DNA of 13,503 bases, taken from positions 1 through 13,503 of the forward strand of contig VFHG01000353.1 in the NCBI GenBank assembly GCA_009392075.1, written 5' to 3'. Positions 1 to 6,404 of this stretch are shown here, piece by piece. The notes beneath the pieces were generated by a model, which did no database searches, was not told the origin of the DNA, and was given only the letters and a program-made list of their open reading frames with translations. The stretch comes from SAR202 cluster bacterium. Lineage in GTDB: Bacteria; Chloroflexota; Dehalococcoidia; UBA3495. The first letter of the stretch is position 1; each line of letters opens with the position of its first letter. The position numbers were made by a program, and so were the translations under genes.

Positions 1-1
1 T

Positions 2-295
2 CCCTTCGAGGTGGAAAGCGCGTTGATCGAACACCCTGCTGTCGCCGAATCGGCCGTCGTGGCCAGTCCGGACGCGGTGCGGGGCGACGTCGTCAAAGCC
101 TTCGTAATCCTGGCGCCAGACTACGTGGCCTCAGATGAGCTGGTGGTCAGCCTGCAGGACCACGTTAAGAACGCCACAGCCCCCTACAAATACCCCAGGG
201 TCGTTGAATTCGTGACTGAATTGCCCAAGACCGTCAGCGGCAAGATACGCCGGGTGGAACTGAGGCAGCAGGAACTGGACCGGGCGGGCCAGTAA
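2..295 (+). CDS. AMP-forming acyl-CoA synthetase, C-terminal fragment (gene starts upstream of window)
   Basis: This is the small C-terminal lid domain of an ANL-superfamily acyl-CoA synthetase, which activates a carboxylic acid to acyl-AMP and then to the CoA thioester in the cytoplasm. The reading frame is open from base 2 with no stop, so the start lies off the left edge; 97 residues remain. Visible landmarks are [14 protein letters not shown] at residues 1-14 (the region after the hinge, motif A8), KAFVIL at 32-37, TAPYKYPR at 59-66, and [11 protein letters not shown] at 74-84, whose Lys81 is the conserved A10 lysine needed for adenylation. The [20 protein letters not shown] combination is typical of medium-chain acyl- or acetyl-CoA synthetase-like members. 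The stop codon overlaps the start of the next gene (TAATG). Substrate cannot be read from this fragment. Confidence 0.9.
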   Translation, partial: PFEVESALIEHPAVAESAVVASPDAVRGDVVKAFVILAPDYVASDELVVSLQDHVKNATAPYKYPRVVEFVTELPKTVSGKIRRVELRQQELDRAGQ

Positions 296-948
296 TGCCC
301 GGTTTCAGCGAACAACTAAGGGTTGAAGCCGAGCCTATCTGGCGAAAGATCTTTGACCATCCTTTTCTAAAAGAGGTCAAGGATGGAACGCTGCCTTTGG
401 AGACCTTCCAGTACTACCTGGCCCAGGACTATCTGTACCTAGAGGGGTTCGGGCGGACCGTTGCCATGGCCCTGGCCAAAGCCCCCAACTCACAGACCTT
501 TCAGGACCTGGCCCACCGGGTAATGACCCCGGTAGAGCGGCCGCTGCACCATAAGTTATTTGCCGAGGCCGGGCTAACGATCGCCGATGCTGAGAGCGCT
601 GTCCGGTCGCCGGCCAACACCGCCTACGTCGATCATATGTTGCAGACCGTGTCCTTACACGGCCTTGGCCCCGCTGCCGCCGCGTTGCTGCCCTGCCCGT
701 GGACCTACCACCTTTTGAAGGACGAAGTCGGCCAGTCGGAGCATCCGCTCTACGGGCAATGGACCAGCTTCTACGTCCAGGGATTGCTGGAGGGGAGCGT
801 TGAGGCCTGGCGCGGGTTTGTAGACCAGATGGCTGACGACGCCGGTCCGGTGGAACTTGAGGCCATGCGCCAAGCCTTCATGACCAGCAGCCGCTACGAA
901 TTCATGTTCTGGGAAGCCGCCTACAATCGTCAGCAGTGGCCGGTCTGA
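295..948 (+). CDS. tenA: TenA/thiaminase-II family aminopyrimidine aminohydrolase
   Basis: The 217-residue product matches the all-helical TenA family in length and motifs. TenA enzymes hydrolyse aminopyrimidine breakdown products of thiamine (and thiamine itself) to HMP for salvage. Residues that line up with the Bacillus subtilis active site are Asp45 and Tyr48 (QDYLY), Tyr111, Cys134 (the nucleophile, in LLPCPWTY), Tyr138, Tyr160 (SFYVQG), and a glutamate in the C-terminal YEFMFWEAAY (Glu202 or Glu207). Retention of the cysteine places it in the TenA_C group, expected to be catalytically active. The ATG shares one base with the stop of the upstream acyl-CoA synthetase, so translation is probably coupled. 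No TPP riboswitch is visible. The pathway is well supported; the exact salvage substrate is not. Confidence 0.88.
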   Translation: MPGFSEQLRVEAEPIWRKIFDHPFLKEVKDGTLPLETFQYYLAQDYLYLEGFGRTVAMALAKAPNSQTFQDLAHRVMTPVERPLHHKLFAEAGLTIADAESAVRSPANTAYVDHMLQTVSLHGLGPAAAALLPCPWTYHLLKDEVGQSEHPLYGQWTSFYVQGLLEGSVEAWRGFVDQMADDAGPVELEAMRQAFMTSSRYEFMFWEAAYNRQQWPV

Positions 949-992
949 GGTCATGCGAGTCGAATCGCCTACGCGTACCTCGATTTAGGTAT

Positions 993-1006
993 ACTTGGCG
1001 CCAAGT
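993..1006. promoter_or_regulatory. Perfect 14-bp palindrome overlapping a -10-like box: candidate operator
   Basis: ACTTGGCGCCAAGT is its own reverse complement. It begins within TATACT (990-995), a good -10 hexamer, and lies about 31 bases before the GTG of the alpha/beta hydrolase gene. No matching -35 hexamer is obvious. The placement fits a repressor site at the promoter, but the binding protein is unknown. Confidence 0.4.
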
Positions 1007-1037
1007 CCAACAATAATAAATCGAACGGAGGCCCACC

Positions 1038-1841
1038 GTGCCCAAAGCACCGATCAACGGAATAGAACTTTATTACGAGTCCCATGGCGACGATTCGGCC
1101 CCGGCGATAGTCTTCGCCCACGGACGCGGCGGCAACCATATGAGCTGGTGGCAGCAGGTGGCTGCATTTTCCGGAGAATTTCGCTGCATCACCTTCGACC
1201 ACCGCGGCTGGGGAGCCTCCATAGCCGAGCACGGCACCCCGCTACGGGAAAACTTCATCGACGACCTGACCGCCCTCTTGGACTACCTCAAGATAGATAA
1301 GACCTTCTTGGTGGCCCAGTCCATGGGAGGGTTCAGTTGCCTGGGATTTGCGCTGGCACATCCGGAGCGCACCCTGGGACTGGTCTTAGGCGACACAACC
1401 GGCGGAGTGGCCACTGAGGGCACCCTGGCTGCCCTAAAGAACACCAACCCGGCTCCGGAAGGCCCGGCCCGGTCGTTGTCGGCCAGTTTCATCCAGGACA
1501 ACCAGGCCCTCACCTTCCTCTATCAACAGGTCCAAGGGCTGAACCCGCCCCGGGGCGAAGACGGTGTCATCTCGGGGTTCCGCCGCGAGGACGGCCCCCA
1601 GATCGAAGATTTCGCGGGTTGGCAGATACCGACACTGTTGATTGTGGGCAAAGAGGACTCGATCTTCCCTCCTGAGGTTATCGCTGAGGTTCAAAAAGTG
1701 ATCCCCGGCTCCCGGATGGAGATCGTGCCCGGAGCAGCCCATTCAGCCCATTTTGAACAGGCGGCAGTTTTCAACGGTTATCTGTCCGAGTTGTTCGCGA
1801 GCGTGCGCTCCGGCACCGTAGCTGGGGCGGCTGCGGACTGA
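1038..1841 (+). CDS. Alpha/beta hydrolase
   Basis: A 267-residue alpha/beta-hydrolase-fold protein without a signal peptide, probably cytoplasmic. Landmarks: the oxyanion-hole HG in FAHGRGG (residues 26-32), DHRGWGAS (54-61), the nucleophile elbow AQSMGG with Ser95, the acid Asp207 in GKEDSIFPP, and the base His235 in AAHSAHFEQ. A complete Ser-Asp-His triad indicates an active ester, lactone, C-C bond or enol-lactone type hydrolase; the family is too broad to name a substrate. The GTG start is chosen because GGAGG at 1026-1030 sits at good spacing and the family's N-terminal strand (INGIELYYESHG) begins straight after it. It has its own promoter-like region with a palindrome and ends before a strong terminator, so it is probably monocistronic. 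The Ala/Gly-rich tail after residue 257 is outside the fold. Confidence 0.88.
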   Translation: MPKAPINGIELYYESHGDDSAPAIVFAHGRGGNHMSWWQQVAAFSGEFRCITFDHRGWGASIAEHGTPLRENFIDDLTALLDYLKIDKTFLVAQSMGGFSCLGFALAHPERTLGLVLGDTTGGVATEGTLAALKNTNPAPEGPARSLSASFIQDNQALTFLYQQVQGLNPPRGEDGVISGFRREDGPQIEDFAGWQIPTLLIVGKEDSIFPPEVIAEVQKVIPGSRMEIVPGAAHSAHFEQAAVFNGYLSELFASVRSGTVAGAAAD

Positions 1842-1931
1842 TCGGCAACCGCAGAATGGAAATCTGCGATAGACAGCGGATTGGAGCTGCTCCGCCTGTA
1901 GCGTCCCTCAGTCTCATCAACCAAGACGTGG

Positions 1932-1968
1932 AAAGGGGCAGGCCGACGCCGTCGGCCTGCCCCTTTTT
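1932..1968. terminator. Strong bidirectional intrinsic terminator
   Basis: A perfect 16-bp stem (arms 1932-1947 and 1951-1966) with a GCC triloop is flanked by AAA on the left and TTTTT on the right. It lies between two convergent genes, the alpha/beta hydrolase ending at 1841 and the FMN oxidase ending at 1995, so it can end transcription from both sides. Confidence 0.92.
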
Positions 1969-1994
1969 GTGCCTAAAATTAGATACGGTGTTAT

Positions 1995-3092
1995 CTACGG
2001 CGCGCTTGAGCCAGGCCCCCAGTTGTTGGGGATGTTGATAAGCGCGGACTCCAGGTCGGCCACGTCGCTCTGGCCACAGAAATCCATGACCCGTCCAACT
2101 TCTTCCCGGAGCAGTTCAAGGATGTTGTGGACTCCGTCCTCGCCTTCGGTTGCCAGGCCCCAGAACAGGGGCCGGCCGATGCCAACGGCCTTGACGCCCA
2201 AGGCTAGGGCTTTCAGCACGTCGCTGCCGCGGCGTACCCCAGAATCCAGGTAAACTTCGCAGTTGCCCTTAACCGCATCGACGATCTCAGGGACCATCTC
2301 AACGGAGCTCATGGTCTGGTCCAACTGGCGTCCGCCGTGGGTGGAGACCAAGATGCCTTCGACACCGCTTTCGGCTGCGATTTTGGCATCCTCGGCGACC
2401 CGGACACCCTTTAGAACCAGGGGCAGGGGGGTTAGGCTCCGCAGCCATTCCAAGTCTTTCCAGGTGATTGGGTCGGCCCGGGAGACATCCCAGCCGGGGG
2501 TGTCGTCAGTGCCGCTGATCTCGGATCGCGAGAGACCAGAGTCACGGAAATTGCCCAACTCCAGCTTGCGCTCGAATTGATTATGCAGGTCGCGCTCCTT
2601 GGGGCTTGGCACCGGTGTGTCTACAGTCAAGACGATGGCCTTGAATCCCGCGGCCTCGGCCCGGTGGACCAGCATCTCTGTGAGGGCGGCGCCCCGATGG
2701 TAAAGCTGGAACCAGAGGGGTCCGGTGGCGGCTTCAGCCACCTCTTCCATACTGTTGTTGGAGGCTGTACTGAGCATCATCAGTGTGTTCGAACGGCCCG
2801 CGGCCCTGGCGGTGGCCACTTCGGCGTCGGGATGGGCAATGCCGTGGCTGCCGGCGGGGCAGACAAACACTGGCATGCTGATGTCGGTGCCGAGCATGGT
2901 GGTCGCGATCTTACGTTCTTCAACGCTGCGCATGAAACGGGGACGGATCGTCAGTTGGTCGAACGCGCTACGGTTCCGCTTGGTTGTGAACTCGTCCATG
3001 GCGCCGGCATCGATAAAGTCCCAACTGTCGTGGGGCAAAGCTAGCTTGGCCCTGGCTTCATAGTCGTAGAGATTGATGGGGTCGTTTGCCAT
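1995..3092 (-). CDS. FMN-dependent alpha-hydroxy-acid oxidase/dehydrogenase (glycolate/lactate oxidase family)
   Basis: A 365-residue single-domain TIM-barrel flavoprotein of the glycolate oxidase/lactate oxidase/LldD family, which oxidises an alpha-hydroxy acid to the 2-oxo acid using FMN. Core residues are present: Tyr131 (WFQLY), Asp158 (LTVDTP), Lys228 (LVLKGV), the catalytic base His252 and Arg255 in STHGGRQLD, and the phosphate-binding stretch DSGVRRGSDVLKALALG followed by GIGRP. Two pocket positions differ from glycolate oxidase by my alignment: Phe26 replaces the carboxylate-binding Tyr24, and Lys165 replaces Arg164 (PSPKERD instead of GxRExD). DSG also replaces the usual DGG. The ATG follows a near-ideal AGGAGG. 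No membrane segment or signal is seen. It is monocistronic, facing the shared terminator at 1932-1968. The family is certain; the substrate is not. Confidence 0.9.
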   Translation of the reverse strand: MANDPINLYDYEARAKLALPHDSWDFIDAGAMDEFTTKRNRSAFDQLTIRPRFMRSVEERKIATTMLGTDISMPVFVCPAGSHGIAHPDAEVATARAAGRSNTLMMLSTASNNSMEEVAEAATGPLWFQLYHRGAALTEMLVHRAEAAGFKAIVLTVDTPVPSPKERDLHNQFERKLELGNFRDSGLSRSEISGTDDTPGWDVSRADPITWKDLEWLRSLTPLPLVLKGVRVAEDAKIAAESGVEGILVSTHGGRQLDQTMSSVEMVPEIVDAVKGNCEVYLDSGVRRGSDVLKALALGVKAVGIGRPLFWGLATEGEDGVHNILELLREEVGRVMDFCGQSDVADLESALINIPNNWGPGSSAP

Positions 3093-3278
3093 CGGGTCCT
3101 CCTAAAATTTCCAGGTTCGTATCCTCATACAGACGTACTCGGAACATCACGAAAAGAGATACCGCAGTGAGGTTAAAATCGAACTTACTCTAACGTGAAC
3201 AGAGGACGGTGGCAAGTGTGGCGGAGCTTCTTGAAAAGTATGCAGAAGATAAATATTGTTCGACGCTAATGGCGCGGT

Positions 3279-3307
3279 TTGACCCTATTGGCGCGCCACA
3301 CTACCAT
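3279..3307 (+). promoter_or_regulatory. Possible promoter for the higBA remnant
   Basis: TTGACC (3279-3284) and TACCAT (3302-3307) are separated by 17 bases. Two copies of TGGCGCG (3270-3276 and 3289-3295, 19 bp apart) flank the -35-like box and could be remnants of an antitoxin operator. Transcription would begin almost at the ATG at 3315, and no Shine-Dalgarno is visible, so a leaderless message would be implied. The match is modest. Confidence 0.25.
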
Positions 3308-3314
3308 CGATTAA

Positions 3315-3611
3315 ATGATCAAGACATTTCGAGACCAGGAATCTGAGCGCGCTTTCCGGCGGCTGGGCCTGCTAGGCATCGGGGCGGGCGTTCAGTGCAC
3401 AGCGCAGCGAAAGTTGGCTATCTTGGATGCAGCCGACTGCCGAGAGGACCTTCACTGCTCTCCCCGTAGTAGGTTGGCTAGGATTACCAGGAGCGGTGAG
3501 AAACAGGGTGGCCAACGTTTCAATGACCGTCGGTGGCTGCGCTTTCGCTGGGACGACGGGGATGTCTACGACGTTGAAATAAGCAATTATTGGTTAGGAG
3601 CGGCCGCATGA
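3315..3611 (+). CDS. higB: HigB/RelE-family toxin-like protein, diverged and possibly non-functional
   Basis: A 98-residue ORF resembling HigB-type mRNA-interferase toxins (usually about 92 residues), which cut mRNA at the ribosome. The match is good at both ends: MIKTFRDQESERAFRR at 1-16 and FRWDDGDVYDVEISNYW at 77-93. In the middle, the usual GDRxGQYSIRINDQWRICF segment is scrambled to a GEKQGGQRFNDRRWLRF-like run, and the RERxRxxPPDIQ region is also unlike the family, though the frame stays open throughout. The stop overlaps the start of the higA remnant (ATGA), the usual higBA arrangement. Because the antitoxin downstream is broken, an active toxin would be harmful; loss of activity is therefore likely, but this is inference. 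No Shine-Dalgarno precedes the ATG. Confidence 0.6.
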   Translation: MIKTFRDQESERAFRRLGLLGIGAGVQCTAQRKLAILDAADCREDLHCSPRSRLARITRSGEKQGGQRFNDRRWLRFRWDDGDVYDVEISNYWLGAAA

Positions 3612-3945
3612 CAACGGAAAAACTAACGCCGGTCCATCCCGGTGAGATTCTCTTGGAAGACTTCATCAGACCATTGGGTATCAGCTAATACCGGCTGTGC
3701 AAGGACATCAGCGTGCAACCGCGGCGCATCAATCAGATTGTCCATGGCGAGCGGTCCATCACCGCCGAAGCACCGTTCAGTCTGTCCCGTTCCTTCGGAT
3801 CTCGGACCGGTTCTGGCTGGACCTACAGAGCCTCTACGACATTGAGACGGAGAAAGACCGGCTGGGAGACCGATTGGTTTCTGAGGTTAATGAATTCGCT
3901 GCTGCCGAGGCGGAGGAGCAGCCGTCAACGCTGGATTCTGCATAG
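3608..3945 (+). pseudogene. higA: Broken HigA antitoxin (nonsense mutation plus 1-nt deletion)
   Basis: Starting at ATG 3608 the frame encodes a typical HigA N-terminus (VHPGEILLEDFIRPLGIS) and then hits TAA at 3686-3688, where the family has a Gln codon (CAA); a single C-to-T change explains it. The same frame continues with YRLCKDISVQPRRINQIVHG, the helix-turn-helix, and ERSITAE. After the SRSFG segment the homology moves to another frame (FWLDLQSLYDIETEKDRLG and so on to the stop at 3943-3945). Eleven bases lie between the FG codons and the FW codons, where four family codons would need twelve, so one base has been lost. Two independent disabling lesions make this a pseudogene. It overlaps the HigB-like ORF by four bases. 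Confidence 0.85.
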
Positions 3946-3950
3946 GGCAG

Positions 3951-4073
3951 GATTCTTCGGCGCCACTCCCCCTGTCACCTCGAGGGTAGCGAGGGCTCTC
4001 ATTGCTCTTGTTGGAAGTGAATTCCTTGCAGAACGAGATTCTTCGCCGCTTCTCTCCTCAGAATGAAAGTTTA
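3951..4073. repeat. Degenerate repeat-like intergenic stretch
   Basis: This non-coding stretch after the higA remnant contains GATTCTTCGGCGCC (3951-3964) and the near copy GATTCTTCGCCGCT (4037-4050), the second followed shortly by CTCAGAATGAAAG. The pattern recalls the AGATTCTTCGCTGCGCTCAGAATGACA-type dispersed elements seen between genes in many environmental bacterial genomes. A small hairpin, CCTCG (3978-3982) with CGAGG (3990-3994), lies between the copies. No credible protein is encoded. Assignment as a dispersed repeat is from memory of the pattern. Confidence 0.35.
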
Positions 4074-4103
4074 GAGATGTGGTTAGATCCAAAATGGGAA
4101 CGC

Positions 4104-4139
4104 AAAAAAAGAGGAGCGGACTAAGTCCGTTCCTCTTTT
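4104..4139 (-). terminator. Intrinsic terminator of the gntR-oxidoreductase operon
   Basis: A 14-bp stem (4107-4120 with 4126-4139, one G-T wobble, 5-nt loop). On the minus strand it is followed by a run of seven T (A7 at 4104-4110 on the plus strand). It lies about 45 bases beyond the stop of the beta-subunit gene. It also has a short TTTT on the plus side and may stop readthrough from the higBA remnant. Confidence 0.88.
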
Positions 4140-4182
4140 ACTAGCAACGTTAGCGGCCGGAAGTATCTGGCGTACGCAGTAC

Positions 4183-5175
4183 TTAATCCTCTTGGCTGGG
4201 GGTTATGGGGACTAGGCCGGGAATCCACCATTTCTCCCAGGTCTCGTCGATCTTGTCCTGGAATTTCTTGATGTCTTCCGGCAGGAAGTGGGCGAACCGG
4301 CCCTGGCGCAGGAGGTAGTCCTCAACCGGCTTCCGCTTGCGAATCCCCTTGGCGATGGCGCGGCTGGGGCCGTTGAGAATCAACTCGTTGTCGATAATCT
4401 CATATTGGATCCACAGGCCTGTCTCGATGGCCAGCATCCCCAACTCGTGTGAGTACTTGGGGTCATAGTCCCAGCCTTTGGGGCAGGGGTCGATGCAGTG
4501 GATGAAAGTCGGCCCGCCGGAGGTCAGGGCACGGCGCACCTTGTTGTTGAAGTCCAACCCATAGGAAGCGCAGGCCGTGGCCACGTACTTCATGTCTGGA
4601 TGTCCGACTGCCAACATCGGCGCCATGTTCTTCTTCCAACGGGTGTTCATGTTCCGGATCGCTGTGCCCGGAGGGCTGAACGTGGTGTTGGCTCCCCAGG
4701 GGGTGCTGCCCGACGCTTGAATGTCGGTGTTGGCGTACGACTCATTGTCGTAGCAGATAATCAGGAGGTTGTACTCATCGTGCTGCAGAGCCGCGGACAA
4801 GGCTGAAAGCCCCATGTCCACTCCGCCGCCGTCGCCGCAAAAGGCGATGACGTTGATGGGTTCTTCCTGCATCTTCCCCTTGCGCATCATGGAATTCAGA
4901 CCCGCGGCCGTTCCGGTGGCGGCCGAGCCTGCCGACCCTAGTTGGGTGTGCATCCATGGCACTACCCACGGGGTGCTGTAGTAGGTGGTGTTGGCTACGT
5001 ACATGCAGCCGGTGCTGCCCAGTACGATGGTCCGCTGTCCGGCGGCCTTGATCATCAGCCGCATCACCAGGGCCGATTCGCAGCCCTGGCAGGTCCGGTG
5101 ACCAGAGGAGTAGAACTCCTCCACCGGGATATTCTTAACTCCCTTAATCTGGGGAAGGTCTTGCAAAGTAGCCAT
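4183..5175 (-). CDS. 2-oxoacid:ferredoxin oxidoreductase, beta subunit (TPP-binding; OOR-like complex)
   Basis: A 330-residue PorB-type subunit that binds thiamine pyrophosphate and the proximal [4Fe-4S] cluster. Cluster ligands are visible as Cys29 and Cys32 (GHRTCQGCESAL), Cys57 (GSTGCMYV) and Cys231 (DPCPKGW). The TPP/Mg motif begins at GDGGG (114-118) and ends with CYDNESYANT (Asn144). It is followed by IQASGSTPWGANTTFSP, close to the family's IQRSGSTPYGAWTT region. The C-terminal end beyond about residue 285 has a charged helix and the tail WWIPGLVP. It is the last gene of the operon, five bases after the alpha stop, with an AGGGAG Shine-Dalgarno. Beta subunits do not reveal the oxoacid substrate well; see the alpha subunit. 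The enzyme acts in the cytoplasm and reduces ferredoxin; such enzymes are usually oxygen-sensitive. Confidence 0.93.
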   Translation of the reverse strand: MATLQDLPQIKGVKNIPVEEFYSSGHRTCQGCESALVMRLMIKAAGQRTIVLGSTGCMYVANTTYYSTPWVVPWMHTQLGSAGSAATGTAAGLNSMMRKGKMQEEPINVIAFCGDGGGVDMGLSALSAALQHDEYNLLIICYDNESYANTDIQASGSTPWGANTTFSPPGTAIRNMNTRWKKNMAPMLAVGHPDMKYVATACASYGLDFNNKVRRALTSGGPTFIHCIDPCPKGWDYDPKYSHELGMLAIETGLWIQYEIIDNELILNGPSRAIAKGIRKRKPVEDYLLRQGRFAHFLPEDIKKFQDKIDETWEKWWIPGLVPITPSQED

Positions 5176-5180
5176 CTTGA

Positions 5181-6404
5181 TTACTCCCTTACCGCGACCC
5201 AGGTGGTCTCTTGTTCAATTTTACCAGTATCGACGGCTTTTTGGGTGGTTTCTACCATTTGATCTATATCATGAACCATAACTTCCCGTCCGCCTAGGCC
5301 CGCGATGAAGTTCAACATCATAGGCCGATCGTCCAGGTTGTAAAGGGTTGAACGCAACTCGTGGAACAAGACACCGCCGAAAGACGGCGAGCCGTAGGAA
5401 TAGTCGCGGTCGATGACCGCCACGCCCTTAGCCTTGCCCAGGACTTCCTGAATCTCTGCAGCCGGGAACGGCCTGAAGAATTTTATGCGCAGGAACCCGA
5501 CCTTTTTGCCGGCCTCCCGCATGCGGCGAACGGCCACCCTGGTCGGCATGGCAAGTGTGCCCATCCCCACCAGAATGATCTCTGCGTCATCGCACATATA
5601 CTCTTCGATGAACGGGCTGGGGTCACCGCGCCCAAATATTTCCCGGAACTCATCGTAGGCTTCTTTTATCACTCCGGATGTCCGGCGCATGGCCTCGTCG
5701 GTCTGCTTCCGGATCTCCATCAGCCAGTCCTCGTTCACTTGAGGGGCCACGGTGATGGGGTTGTCTGGGTGCAACTGCAGCGTGCCACGCTGGTAGCTGG
5801 GCAGGAATTTGTCCACCTGCCCTTGGGACGGCACCTGTACGATGGCCTGTGAGTGGGTCAAGAACGAGCCGTCGCAACTCAGGGCGAAGGGCAGGAGAAC
5901 CCTGGGGTCTTCTGCCACCTTCCATGCGATCAGCGCCATGTCCAACGCCTCTTGGGCTGTGGCTACCCAGTAGAGGTGCCAGCCCAGGTCACGGACGGCC
6001 ATTGCGTCATTGTGCTCAACGCCGAAGGCACCGGGATCGTCTAGCGCGCGGTTGCCCACCATGGCTACCACTGGCATCCGAAGCCCGGCGGTGACGGTGA
6101 TGGCTTCAAAGGCGTAGAACCAGCCCACTCCGCTGGATCCGGTGAAGGTCCGGGCGCCCACTGCTGAGGCGTGTTTCACGATCTCGAACTGGGAGTGCTC
6201 GCTCTCGGCAACGATGAAATCGAAGTCGAATTTGCCGTCGGCCTTGAGACGGGATACGTATTGCATCACCGTATCGTAGGGCCGGATTGGATATGCGGTG
6301 ATCACATCGACGTCGGCGAGGGCGCAGGCAATCCCGATTGCCTCACTGCCGCTGATCAGTTCCTCTGTGGATTCTGCATAGGGTTTCGACTGTACTGTTG
6401 CCAT
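5181..6404 (-). CDS. 2-oxoacid:ferredoxin oxidoreductase, alpha subunit with oxalate-type YPIRP motif
   Basis: A 407-residue PorA-type subunit covering domains I and II of the enzyme. Family landmarks: TAYPIRPYD at 37-44 and 45, AESEH (66-70), TGSSGVGW (88-95), VGNRALDDPGAFG (116-128), FFRPFP (309-314), VIDRDYSYG (330-338), and IAGLGGREV (367-375). Pyruvate enzymes have YPITP, where the Thr contacts substrate; here Arg41 takes its place. In Moorella oxalate oxidoreductase, as I recall, this residue is Arg31, with Arg109, Asp112 and Phe117 in the substrate loop. With an offset of ten, Arg119, Asp122 and Phe127 here match all three. The ATG at 6404 is chosen over an upstream start at 6509 because it overlaps the preceding stop (TAATG), follows a GGAGG box, and starts the conserved domain. 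Oxalate is the leading substrate hypothesis, not proven. Confidence 0.92.
   Translation of the reverse strand: MATVQSKPYAESTEELISGSEAIGIACALADVDVITAYPIRPYDTVMQYVSRLKADGKFDFDFIVAESEHSQFEIVKHASAVGARTFTGSSGVGWFYAFEAITVTAGLRMPVVAMVGNRALDDPGAFGVEHNDAMAVRDLGWHLYWVATAQEALDMALIAWKVAEDPRVLLPFALSCDGSFLTHSQAIVQVPSQGQVDKFLPSYQRGTLQLHPDNPITVAPQVNEDWLMEIRKQTDEAMRRTSGVIKEAYDEFREIFGRGDPSPFIEEYMCDDAEIILVGMGTLAMPTRVAVRRMREAGKKVGFLRIKFFRPFPAAEIQEVLGKAKGVAVIDRDYSYGSPSFGGVLFHELRSTLYNLDDRPMMLNFIAGLGGREVMVHDIDQMVETTQKAVDTGKIEQETTWVAVRE

Noticed and set aside
3713..4066. 117-codon plus-strand open frame as a separate gene
   Set aside because: Its first third is the out-of-context continuation of the broken higA frame and the rest is non-homologous, running into repeat-like sequence.
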